From Dunaliella salina (taxonomy: Eukaryota; Chlorophyta; Chlorophyceae; Chlamydomonadales; Dunaliellaceae): 39,953 nucleotides of DNA. The position numbers were made by a program, and so were the translations under genes. Of this stretch, positions 29,690-38,948 are shown piece after piece (within the stretch, counting starts at the first letter, position 1; each line of letters begins with the position of its first letter). Below the pieces are notes generated by a model. It ran no database searches. It saw only the letters and a program-made list of their open reading frames with translations, and was not told the origin of the DNA. Location of the stretch: positions 12,053 to 52,005 of the forward strand of contig MU070655.1 in NCBI GenBank assembly GCA_002284615.2, written 5' to 3'.

Positions 29690-31890
29690 AAGCCCTCTGA
29701 CACCCTGATCTGCACTTGTGGATTATGTTTGGCCCCAACACCACCACCACTCCATCAGCGTCCTGCGGTAACTGCTCAGGACCAGCCCTATTGCGCAAGC
29801 TCTTGCTTGTTTAAACTCCACACTGCAGCCGCTGTTGCAAAACCACGCCGCTGCTGCTCGGCCATTCCCGCCCCTCTTGGGTACTGATACTAGCGACTTT
29901 CGCCGTGGAGGAGCCCCCTAAGAGGACACGCTCCCAATGCAGAATGTAGCAATCAATCCCCTGCTCACCCTGCTCACATTCTTATGTAAAACGTCCCGCT
30001 CAACGTTTTGCCTCTAACTCAAAATCTAAACTTGGAAGCCATTAATGCTCCCATTGCCCGCCCTGGAAAAGTTGCCTGAATAAGTGCTAGTCTGCCTGGA
30101 TTTTAGAAATGAAGGTCTTTGCGACAGACACCTGCACGCGCTCCGCAAAGAATCAAGTACTTAGACGTTCAATGCAGCGCCAGGACGCCAAAGGGCCTCA
30201 CTCATGTCAATCAACGCGATGGCAATCAATGTGTGAGCGAACGTACCTGGAAATGCTTGAGAAAACTTGGAATGAAAGTTGGCTGGCCCACGTTTGACCA
30301 GCAAACACGAGATTTGGAATCCCAGCTAAGCAACCCCAAGCAGACCCAACCTTTTATCACCTATTAGTTTGAACATCAATACGACAAAAACAAGCACTCA
30401 GAGCAAAAATGAGGTTCAGCTTAGCGCAGTTTTGGAAGCTAAGGGTTGGGCCTGATTAAGTGTCCTGCTGAGTAATGTGCATTTGTACTTAAGATTTTCC
30501 TTGCTCGCTACTTTCCAACATAAAAACTGGATCCTTCTGCACTAGTTTGTAGATACCGGAACCATATATAGTAGATTGGTTTCACAATTGAATGATAAGA
30601 AAACTACGCAGGCAGAGGAAACACTCCCCACACCAATTAAGGAGAAGGGGATACCTAGGGCCAAGGCACCGTGTATCCTCTTCACCGAGAGAAAACAGAA
30701 GAAACAAGTCACTGGGGATCAGGAGGGTTACTAGCAGTATCCCGTGCCTGACCTTGTTGAGAGTTGAAGAAGGTTTTCTCAATAGCGCGCCTGGTGCTGA
30801 CAAGTTTGTAGGCACACAGGAGAAAATGAGCATGAAGCTTCCGAGCAAGCTTGGTGGCCTGTAAGTGTCAAGACCAGGCTCCTTTAGTCAGGCGTGGCAT
30901 CTAGGTTTGAGTTCTTGCCCCAGTGGAACCAGCTATATCTGAGTATGCAGGACCTCTAATTTGACATTTTTGAGCAACCCTGCATACTCAGTTTGAGTCA
31001 GGGGGGGCCCAGGGTGGGGGGCAAGGAATCAGGCAAAATCCCTGCCAGAATCAGGTCCTCAAGAAGCACCCCCCCGTTTTACCTGACCTACAGCGATGGT
31101 TCAGCATTTCATTAGGAGCATATGCTGGGGGGTCCGGGGGGCTGGGGTGGAGGTCCGGAATTTCACCCAATTTTGGCAGGGAAAAGCGAAAGTCTATGGA
31201 AGAGACACATGATGCACCATTTAGGGAGCCGACTTTTGCGACTGGCTCATTCTATTAAAAATAGCTGCGAGAGGCAAGGGTTGAGGCGTCATTGTCAAGA
31301 TTTGAAGTCTCTGCATCAAAGAGCAGGTCTGCCTCATCAGATGATGAATCCTTGCAGTGACGGTTGAGTCCATAGCTTTGACAGCTTCCAGCTTTGACCG
31401 AGCCCCAGGAACGCGCACACAAACACCGGGGCCCCCAAACTTGGTAGGGCATGCTTGAGTAACGTACTCAACAAGACCTCATACTCAGGTTGTGGCAAGA
31501 TGCTGCGCATGCCTGATTTCCAGTTTTGCACCATTTTTGCCTGGCAGACGCGCTCATGCTCTGAGTGCTTTGGGGCCAATTTTCACACCCCCATTTTTTC
31601 ACTCCGACGGGTCAGGTTTGACACAAAAACTACCTGGAAGCCAAAATTTGTAGCAAAATCAGGTCGAGACATGCATCATGGCACCCATTCTGCGGGGAAT
31701 GGCTACTTTTGGCCTAAAACGCCTCAAAAGATGCCCCTGGCTCACCTGCAACACCTCATCCTCACAATTTTTGATGCAGAATTGTTCAATGCGTCAATAT
31801 TAACTATTCTGAGGGCGTGCTTTGCTTGCTGCTGTGAAATCCTGTGGGGCAAGAACTCCTCACTTTTTGGCATAGCATGCCTGGGCTGAC
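29690..31890. other. No recognisable gene; small inverted repeat inside
   Basis: The longest frames are 144 codons (31455-31889 plus) and about 90 codons (30592-30864 plus). Plus-strand 30119-30367 reads GLTHVNQRDGNQCVSERTWK with no family I recognise. There is no TE signature until the LINE end at 31891. A perfect 13-bp inverted repeat sits at 30939-30991. Confidence 0.4.
30939..30991. repeat. Perfect 13-bp inverted repeat, 27-base loop
   Basis: CTGAGTATGCAGG (30939-30951) pairs with CCTGCATACTCAG (30979-30991). There is no T-tract after it on either strand. It may be a hairpin of a small element or chance. Confidence 0.6.
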
Positions 31891-32184
31891 CTTTAGAGGC
31901 TCCAATGAGTGTGATATGTAGATGACTCCTCTCAAACCTAACAGGATAGTATGGAGGGTGACTTGTGCTGAGGCTCTAGAAAGATGACGACAAAGGTCAC
32001 GGTGCTGCTGCTTGGAGGCCTCTAGCTGGCTATTTGGCCGTGTGTCCTCACAGTACTTAACTTCTTCAAGGGTGGATGTGTCTCTGATCTGGGTGGAGCT
32101 GACTGGGGTCACGAGCCTTGGATGTGGGTGGAGTGGCAGTGGCTGGCGCTGAGTCCTTCCTGTTTCCCACGCGCCCCCCTGCAC
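31891..32184 (-). pseudogene. Restriction-like endonuclease C-terminal part (family H, copy 4)
   Basis: LEEVKYCEDTRPNSQLEASK (about 32067-32008) gives the ExK of the nuclease fold, followed by HRDLCRHLSRASAQVTLHTI and LLGLRGVIY. Together with SSRPDALL upstream this is the pattern of the endonuclease that lies C-terminal to RT in R2-type LINEs, where it nicks the chromosomal target. Frame and length suggest one or more indels between the two parts. Confidence 0.65.
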
Positions 32185-32192
32185 TCCTCAAT

Positions 32193-32639
32193 TTAAAACG
32201 ACTTAGACGCTCTTCTCAAAGGAACAACTAATAGAGCATCAGGCCGGCTGGAAGTGAGCCTATCCTTGTTAGGGAAGCGGCGTGGGAAAAAATATTTAGG
32301 AAGGGTCCTATTAGTAGCATGTTCTGGGATCTGTAGGTCTTGCAAGGCAAGACGGTCTGCACTGCCAGTGTCCATGGAGGCAATACCTGCCCCAAGAGGG
32401 CCTTTGCTGATAGCTTTTAGGAGGATTCTGCTGGCAACATTATGACGCTCAGTCATCATACCAGACATAATAGAGTTTTTGCATCCTGATAAGATGTGAA
32501 GGGCACTGTCAAGTTCCCCACAGAGGGGGCAGTGTGGGCTCGTGGAGATTTTGAAGCGCACTGCTTGTTTTTGGTTGAAGAGGGTACCTGTGCGGTACTT
32601 AAAAATGTTTTGTATAATTTTGAAATAGAGTGTTGGCAT
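32193..32639 (-). pseudogene. CCHC motif and start of endonuclease (family H, copy 4)
   Basis: Residues 37-53 are CPLCGELDSALHILSGC, i.e. C-x2-C-x7-H-x4-C. It continues with MTERHNVASRILLKAI and LQIPEHATNRTLPKYFFPRR, and SSRPDALLVVP (about 131-140) supplies the PD of a PD-(D/E)xK nuclease. The frame ends at 32193; the rest of the nuclease is in 31804-32184. Confidence 0.75.
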
Positions 32640-33069
32640 AGTCCAGAAGGCATTACTGATATTTTTGTGGATGTTGGGGAGTAGACTTTGGTAGGAGGAG
32701 TAGTACTCTGTGTTGGTGTTGGCCTTTCCAAGTTTGTGTTAGAGTGCATGTGCTTCCGTAAAGCATCATGAGGTTGGAGAAGTGTTTCAGTTTTACGGCA
32801 GGTGGGTTAAGGCGTCTAGAAGCATTTGCTTGAGTGCCGGAAGTTTCCTCAAAGGCAAGCCAGGTGGTGTCATGAAAAGGATTGCCTTCAAGGGTTGCAC
32901 ATGGGAAGGTCATGTCTGCAAGGGTGTCGTCATTCTGAATGTCCTGATGTTAGGCAATGGCATCTGCACATTCATTGCCAGCAATTCTAGCATGAGATTT
33001 AACCTTAAAGAAATGAATAGGGTTAGGTGAGTTGCATACGAGCTGTATGATGAACTTGAGGATGTGGCC

Positions 33070-33516
33070 TTAGACATGCTGGTGATGGAGTTCTGGGTAA
33101 AGTATTTGCTTTCTGATCTGTTCTAGAGAGCAAAGGTTGTTGGTGGCAATGCAACGATATCCTAGGAAAATGGTAGCTGCTATTGCCGCCAATTCGGCTC
33201 TGGTAATGGTGTGGGTGATTCCTGCTCCATTCCGCTGGACATGGTTGGTGCTGTCACTGGCGGGGTGGTAGACCCAAGCACCAATCACTTGTTTTCCATT
33301 GTGTACATGGCAGCTGCCGTCCGTGTATGCCCACTCTCTCCAGTTTTCAACTTTGCGTTCCAGATGAGGGCTGGATGGTGTGAGTGGTGGAAGAGTTTGT
33401 TGGCTCTGAGTGGTATTCTGAGGGGTTTGTTGGTAGGCAGAGGGTAGCTTTTTATTAATTAAAGCCAGTTTCCCTTTCTGGGTGTCTGGGATTGAGGATT
33501 GGGTCACTGCTAACAT
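33070..33516 (-). pseudogene. RNase H domain (family H, copy 4)
   Basis: The 148-codon frame carries NWREWAYTDGSCHVHNGKQV (first Asp) and GITHTITRAELAAIAA (Glu). The third acidic site reads YRCIATNNLCSLEQIRKQ, where the usual TD is TN, so catalysis should be lost. A stop follows HHQHV, and the FFKVKSHA and GNECADAIA signature continues in another frame to about 32940. This is the best-preserved N-terminal half of the domain in the window. Confidence 0.8.
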
Positions 33517-33556
33517 TTCTTTTCAGCCATCTTGCCTCACGGATGTCTTCTTTCAG

Positions 33557-33667
33557 GCCTGTGAGCCAATTTGGGTTGTTCTCATTCAGGCGTGAGCCAG
33601 TTTGTTGAGCCAGTTTGAGTTGTTCTCGTTCAGGCCTGTGAGCGAGTTTGAGTTGTTCTGGTTCAGG
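33557..33667. repeat. Tandem triplication at the 5' edge of LINE copy 4
   Basis: Units of about 33-45 bases with GTGAGCCAGTTTGAGTTGTTCTCGTTCAGGC-like sequence occur three times. On the minus strand they encode repeats of LNENNSNWLTGL. Replication slippage or a 5' junction artefact of LINE insertion could explain them. Confidence 0.6.
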
Positions 33668-33985
33668 GAAAAAAAAAGATGGGAAAGGAAGAAGTAAAAG
33701 GTAAGCCTTTCAGGTAAGCCCGGCTTTTTCCTGCCGCTCTTCAGACACGGACATGCATTCACGAGCATACTTGAGGCCTCCCCGGCGCGCTCAGGGTAGT
33801 GGCATTCACAGTGATGGCGACCCCCGCTTGGGCCAAAGCTATACTCACTCCGTACGCAAGGGCCTTCCCTGAGCGCCTGGACGCAGAAAGCCGACCCTGT
33901 CGAACAAAGCTCCCACACACAAACACAAAGCACATGCATCAAACAGCCACACGACTTTGTTTTCCCAAATATTCTTCCTAAAGCC

Positions 33986-34756
33986 ATGCTGAGGACCCCG
34001 GGACATGCAACCTCCAAGTCAACCTCGAAGAAGTCAAACTCTAAGGAGTTACCGGTTGGTTTGTCTGGCAGCCAGCCTTCTCTAGCCCATACTGATTCTC
34101 ATGCACCTGCCCAGACTAGCTGCATCCCTTCTGCTGAGGCCAATATCCAGACAAGCACGCACTCTCAGCCCATAGCAGTTGGCAATTACTGTAACTGCTC
34201 CATCCCCGCACAGAAGCACATTGCTACCAGTCTGCCTACGCAAGCCACCTCTTCCATTGACATTCCTGAGAGCCATTGCACCTCACCTAAGACCACAATG
34301 CATTGCGCCTTTCAGGCACAGCCTGCATCGAATAGCCATTCCCGCCACTTCCACTGCAAAGTGAATGAAGAGCACATAGCTGCAACATTTACCCCAGAAA
34401 TTTTAGACACGCTCCACAGTCAAGCTCAGTCTGCAGCATACTTTCCAGAAAAAACGCCGACACGCGCACAAGCACACTGCCCTAGTTTGCACATGTGCTT
34501 GCCTCAAGAAAATGATAATTGCTTTATTAAAGGAAGCTTATGCCACTACTGTCCTACGTGCCACAATGCGTGCAGCCCCCAGTGCCTCCACCATCCGCCA
34601 GATGTTGAGAAGAGCAGCCTTGTCCGCTCTCCGGAGGGTCATGAAGGCCTGCTTTTCTGTTCACTGTCACTATGCTGCATCCTCTTCTCCGCTCCACTCT
34701 TCAAAAAATTCCAATTCCATGTCCGGGAGGGGGAACCTCCGGCGAAATTTTTCTAA
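33986..34756 (+). CDS. Unrecognised Cys/His/Ser-rich open frame, 256 codons
   Basis: This is one of the few long frames with no link to a transposon family. It is rich in Ser, His, Cys, Pro and Gln and has a Cys-rich stretch CHYCPTCHNACSPQCLHH (about residues 185-202) and a short hydrophobic segment LLFCSLSLCCILFSAPLF (about 223-240). I recognise no domain. It could be an exon, a decayed accessory ORF of the Harbinger element downstream, or a chance frame; the flanking 33680-33985 shows nothing. Confidence 0.25.
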   Translation: MLRTPGHATSKSTSKKSNSKELPVGLSGSQPSLAHTDSHAPAQTSCIPSAEANIQTSTHSQPIAVGNYCNCSIPAQKHIATSLPTQATSSIDIPESHCTSPKTTMHCAFQAQPASNSHSRHFHCKVNEEHIAATFTPEILDTLHSQAQSAAYFPEKTPTRAQAHCPSLHMCLPQENDNCFIKGSLCHYCPTCHNACSPQCLHHPPDVEKSSLVRSPEGHEGLLFCSLSLCCILFSAPLFKKFQFHVREGEPPAKFF

Positions 34757-34930
34757 ATTTCAGCACTTGAAAAATTCCCCAGAGTGCCCTTGTGTCCAAA
34801 ACTGTAATTGCCAGACAACAAGAGGAGACAAGAAAAAGACTGATGTGCCCCTGTTTGACCCTCGCACAATCCATTCAACCGTGCATGAAAGCAACATGCG
34901 CAAACTTGACATGCCCGCCTTGCGCCATGA

Positions 34931-34966
34931 CCTGTACTACCTGTACTTCCTGTACTACCTGTGCAA
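34931..34966. repeat. Four 9-bp tandem units
   Basis: CTGTACTAC, CTGTACTTC, CTGTACTAC and CTGTGCAAT follow one another. This is a small tandem repeat within otherwise unassigned sequence (34760-35340). Confidence 0.6.
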
Positions 34967-35339
34967 TTGAACGGCTGTACAATATTTCAAGCGGGGATAG
35001 CATGATGTTGCAAAGGAAACAAGCGTCTAAACGATGGCAAATCTGCACACAGGATTTTCCTCTTGCTCTTAGCGCAAGGTGGGAGGCTAAATTGTTGTGC
35101 AAGTTAAAGCAAATCATTATTAGTTTCAATTGATACGATGAACGTCCAACCGCCTGCCCAGGTACTAAATCATGCATGTAATCCTTATTTACAAAAACAT
35201 GAAGTCTTATACCCATGCTATCATGTTGATCAGTCTCAGGGACCTCTTATCATGACAGGGACCAATAGCATGAAACGCAGGGGTGCTCTCTGCGTCAGCA
35301 AGGTTAAACGTGCAGCCTGCCTCGCCATGGTCTAAGCAG

Positions 35340-36450
35340 GGCACATGGGACATGGCAAGAAAGCTAAATGTGAGGCTTACCAGTTCAAGCAAGCTTTCCA
35401 CATGAGCAAGCCGACCTTCAAAACCTTGTGTGAAACGGATAGCTGGCTTAGTTGCTTCCTACCAGATGCTTGCACAGACCTGCGATACCGTAGCGCATTG
35501 TGACCAGCTCGCACCCTTAATTTTTTTTATTTGAGTCCAAAATCCATTGCGCACACCCCATTACGCACCAAATTTTCCCCTCCGAAAAACCCCAAATATT
35601 CACCTCACTCGCACCTAATAACAAATTTTTGTGCGTTACGCAGAGCTTGAAAAAGACAAATTTTGCGTGATGGTAAGAAAGCGGTATTAGTAAGGGAGTA
35701 GCGTGTAATATCACTCAAAATGCTGTGGTGCACTGTGCAATGACTTTGTGCCAAGCATGATAGTCTGCTAGGACATGAAGTCATGTGTGTCATGCGATGT
35801 TTGTGCAATTTGCCTCTTTGTGCTGGTGCAATGGTGCAATGGGCACGTCAAGTTCGTGATGCACACATATGGAATCATAGTGCTCTGTGTGTGAGATAGA
35901 AGATGTTTCTTGGCTTACCTTGCCGCCAAATGCTTGCATAGAGAAAAGGACAATAGAGGGAGCTGCTTATAAGCCCTACATCTGTGCTGTTTCAGCATTT
36001 GCCCTATCAGCTTCATTGAGTAAACGCTACGAAACCCCCAATCCCACAAGGCAGCAATTCTTTTTCAATGGTGCTTTCATTCGGTCAAGGCGTGTGGTTG
36101 AATGTGCTTTTGGCAGGCTCAAGAAGCGTTTCTCAAACCTCAAAAACAGCAAATTCTAACCGCACACTTGCGGCAAATGCTGCAACAGTTTTAAGTGCGA
36201 TTCAACATTTGATTGAGTGTTGGAGACATGTACCAACCTTCTGAGCTTCATGCTGACGACTTTGCTGCCTCTATGTCATTGGTGCGGCTGGGCTCATACA
36301 ACGCGCCTAATGCTGTGGTTGCTTATCAAGTCAGGGACAAGCTTGCATCATACATGGCTTGGGTGCTTGCTCTTGATCCCGTGGCAGGCCCAAGGCTCCC
36401 AGATGTTCAAGGCATTTTGAACGTTATTATTGGATACATTGACCACTAAC
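35340..36450 (+). pseudogene. PIF/Harbinger (DDE_Tnp_4) transposase relic
   Basis: FKQAFHMSKPTFKTLCE (35375-35430) matches the N-terminal helix of Harbinger transposases. The middle is decayed, with QVRDAHIWNHSALC (about 35846-35887) at the place of the GSVHDxRVxxxSxL motif. YICAVSAFALSASLSKRY (about 35970-36022) has Val where the family has catalytic Asp in GDSA. RSRRVVECAFGRLKKRF (about 36083-36132) holds the last catalytic Glu in its usual context. The tail at 36213-36449 (RDKLASYMAW) may be the C-terminus. Several stops and frame changes are present. I found no terminal inverted repeats. Confidence 0.65.
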
Positions 36451-36703
36451 AGGGGCTTTTGCCGCATGGATTGTAATTTGGGCTCGCTTTGTTTGTTGCC
36501 CAATTGATTTCTGGATGGGTGCTGGAGTTTAAGGTCTTTCAGATACTTCTTGATGCTTCATTTCTTATATAATCTTTATGATCAGTACAGGAAAACTTTG
36601 CCTTTTATGGATGCCACATATGAGCTGCGGACAAACTTTCCTATGAGTCATCTGTGAGAACCAAAGCTCATGTTTACCAAATAGGCTTCCTCAAGTCCCT
36701 TTT

Positions 36704-37366
36704 GGGTGTTGGGCGACAGAGACACATTGCTTTGTAAGAGAGACAAGACAGATGCAAAGGGAGGTAACTATTGTTGCAGCCTCCGCCGAAAATTTCTGAG
36801 CCTGCTGAGACCATTTTTCACTCCCGTTTTTTTCGTATTTGCAACCCCCATACGTTATAATAACATCCTGCTTGTACAAAATTAGGATAGAAGGAGGTCA
36901 AAAATTGACCTTTTTTGGCACCCTTAGTACTTGATTTTGTACATTTTCTCTTAAAATATAAAGGGATATTTTATCCAAGGGAAATGGCTGAAATTCTGAA
37001 TCTCACCAATCATTGGATCTTTTTCCTCCATTTCTTTGCAATGATATTCTTTTATTACAAGAACTTCAAATCACAAAAAATCACCCGATTTGGTGCAGTG
37101 GGTGGTCAGGAATGGAGATTAAATGTCAAAGACTAGAGTTCACGCCGCGGCAGATCAGGCATATGCCCTGTTACTGGCACCTCTGGAACTCCATTGTTAA
37201 AGAAAGCTCATGAAAAAGGCCATATCTCAGGAAAGTATGGGTGTTCCAGGACCAAAAGTATTATTAATACATGCAGGGCCTTTGCACTATTATTTTTGGT
37301 ATTGTGACAACCATTCGCTTTTGAGTTATAACCTCTCAAACTCCCAACAATGGTTACCCACCTCTG
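36704..37366. repeat. Second copy of the 26875-27534 repeat, ends uncertain
   Basis: The block 36981-37165 is clearly related to 27201-27390 in direct orientation: both start GAAATGGCTGAAATT, share TGCAATGATATT and AAAAATCACCC, and end with a GCC(A/G)CGGCA word. Weak candidate ends are TTGGGCGAC near 36709 and CCCACCTCTG near 37358, giving about 660 bases, the size of copy 1. Both copies have an open frame here (EMAEIL, AMIFF, GGQ), but no family is recognised. Confidence 0.55.
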
Positions 37367-37499
37367 GAAAAGATGCCCCTGTCCTTCTACTAGTTCAGGT
37401 GTATTGTGAGATTCTGGAATTCTCTCCAGATCACAAAAAATGACCTCTTGAGCAAAGTCGTACAAGCAGAACTCCGTTTGGCTGACAGGAAAGGCAGTT

Positions 37500-38225
37500 G
37501 TTTTACCAGGTATTACAGCTTTGAATGACAAGCCCACCGCCCAGCACATTGAAGTTGCCGTTCGCTCCAAAGCCAAAATGAACATGAATGTCTTTGAGGG
37601 TGCTCTTAGAAAGCACATCATCCATGTCTTGAGATGCCTGGACAATTTGACTCCACAAGAGCCCCATGCTTCCAACAGAAACACGAGATCGTATCACACA
37701 CACTTTGGCATTCCATTAGGCAATGTTCCTGGCTGGTGGCATGCCAGGAAGGGGAACAAAGAGCCTCCATTACCACTCTACTTGACAAAATATTTCACAT
37801 AAATTATTGCGCAGCATTTCGTGCCTACGACTATCCACTCACAATCTTCTGGTGGAAACCCAACGGCATTACGGGAATAGGTGCCCTTACGAGCTCAGGA
37901 TTTGCAACAAGTGCGATTAGCACACTGTGCAAGATGGAGAGCACAGTCTCCTTGAGTGCCCTTTTCAGGATCGTACAGACTCTCGCAATCAGTTTCATCA
38001 TTTCCTTAGCTTTGCGCCTCCTAATTGTCCAGTACGTCTTAGAGACTTCCTGAACCAAATTCATGCCTTAGAATTAGCCAAATTTGTCTGCATGCTTGAG
38101 ATGCTGTCCCTGACTTTTGAGCACTGTTTTCATTTTCTTGCTTGACTTGGACTACAAACAGACCTTTATGCCTCCGATCAGCTGCCCTTGTAGGCGAATG
38201 GAGCAATCTAACCTTACCTTACCTT
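37500..38225 (+). mobile_element. Family Q LINE copy 3, 3' end
   Basis: The plus-strand frame 37521-37802 (KPTAQHIEVAVRSKAKMNMN, HFGIPLGNVPGWWHARKG) precedes the C-terminal zinc region at 37840-38145. The copy ends in CTAACCTTACCTTACCTTG (38204-38222), a short tandem tail comparable with the other LINE ends. The 5' side is unclear before 37500. Confidence 0.65.
37840..38145 (+). pseudogene. LINE ORF2 C-terminal zinc domain (family Q, copy 3)
   Basis: CPYELRICNKCD, a stop, then HTVQDGEHSLLECPFQDR keeps C-x2-C-x9-H-x4-C spacing, as in the copies at 7746 and 9700. It ends PVRLRDFLNQIHALELAKFV, like the helix that closes many LINE ORF2 proteins. A frame change separates it from the segment upstream. 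Confidence 0.7.
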
Positions 38226-38229
38226 GCTA

Positions 38230-38465
38230 TTGCCAAGTTTTTCTCAGAAATGGGCAACGGGCCTAAATTCCTGAAAATATTCTTTTCTGCCAGTGCTCTG
38301 TTCGCCGTACCGATACGACCGGTCCGCACTTTTCAATTTTGCATACTTGTCAAGACAAGGCTGATTTGCCTCTATGTGCGCGACATCATTATTATTATTT
38401 CCCTTCACCTTCTTCCTTGAGGCATTAACTGCTGGTTCATCCGTGGTTCACAATAGCATCAGTCC
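38230..38465. other. Junction between LINE tail and virus-like element
   Basis: This lies between the LINE tail and the recognisable Rep helicase. On the minus strand a possible Rep C-terminal extension continues in a shifted frame (QLLRRTDAIVNHG) for a few codons below 38470. The rest has no signal; the insertion boundary is not defined. Confidence 0.35.
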
Positions 38466-38469
38466 TCCT

Positions 38470-38917
38470 CAACAGCTGATTCGATCGTCACTCTGATTGT
38501 CATACCAGTCCTTCAATGAACACACAACGATTTTTCGGCCTCGGAATCGTCGGAATCCTCCTTTCCCTTCCACTACAGCCTCGTAGCGGTCCAACAACAT
38601 CAACATCTGTCCCAATGGATTTTGACCCCTAATTCTTCGAATATCACTTGCTTTTGCGCAAAATAATTGCTGAACCACTTGCCATTGCTCGGAGTCCATT
38701 CAAATGCTTCCGGCATCTCTTCGTGAGCTCTCATGCTCTTGCCGGTTCCTGCACGTCCATAATACACCTTCACTGTGGGCTTGTCTTTAAAAAATGTGTA
38801 GAGTATACTTTCCATGTCCTTCCTGGACGATTTATGGCTAATTGATGCGATATTGCGCCTTCGTCGCGTGGTAGCAAACGCGCCTTCGGCGCTTAACAAC
38901 AAGAATGCCTTCAACAA
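38470..38917 (-). pseudogene. Rep superfamily-3 helicase domain, CRESS type
   Basis: The first frame has Walker A YYGRAGTGKS (about 38764-38735), then FEWTPSNGKWF and Walker B QVIFEEL (about 38650-38630). There the frame shifts by one, and the adjoining frame (38630-38469) carries GQMLMLLDRYEAVVEGKGGF, the usual segment between Walker B and motif C, and RKIVVCSLKDWY at motif C, where the usual Asn is not seen. A further frame change lies near 38470. The HUH nuclease motifs expected in the N-terminal 100 residues are absent; upstream is an Arg-rich junction and spacer. Rep normally nicks and unwinds the viral genome for rolling-circle replication. Confidence 0.75.
38855..38892. promoter_or_regulatory. 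Iteron-like pair and short hairpin in the viral spacer
   Basis: GCGCCTTCGTCGC (38855-38867) and GCGCCTTCGGCGC (38880-38892) are direct repeats 25 bases apart; the second is a perfect 5-bp inverted repeat with a TTC loop. Paired short repeats beside a hairpin resemble Rep-binding iterons at a CRESS origin, but I see no TAGTATTAC-like nonanucleotide. It overlaps the start of the Rep open frame, whose N-terminus is not native. Confidence 0.35.
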
Positions 38918-38948
38918 TACAAATCAATTCATTACTACTCCTACTTCT

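Larger units (their letters stand above)
31891..33600 (-). mobile_element. Family H LINE copy 4 with endonuclease domain
   Basis: The minus-strand order is a linker end with QQTLPPLTPSSPH, RNase H (33516-32940), CCHC motif (32530-32480) and a restriction-like endonuclease (32240-31891). This is the only family H copy here that reaches the 3' enzymatic domain. It is 5'-truncated at about 33600 in a small tandem triplication. Confidence 0.8.

Noticed and set aside
28587..29887. Three long open frames (332 to 421 codons) across the CTTTC array
   Set aside because: They are periodic translations of a pentanucleotide repeat and of the N gap, present on both strands.
30939..30991. Rho-independent terminator
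   Set aside because: The hairpin has a 27-base loop, no T-tract and a eukaryotic setting.
36213..36449. Independent small gene of 78 codons
   Set aside because: Position and the RDKLASYM stretch fit better as the C-terminal tail of the Harbinger relic.
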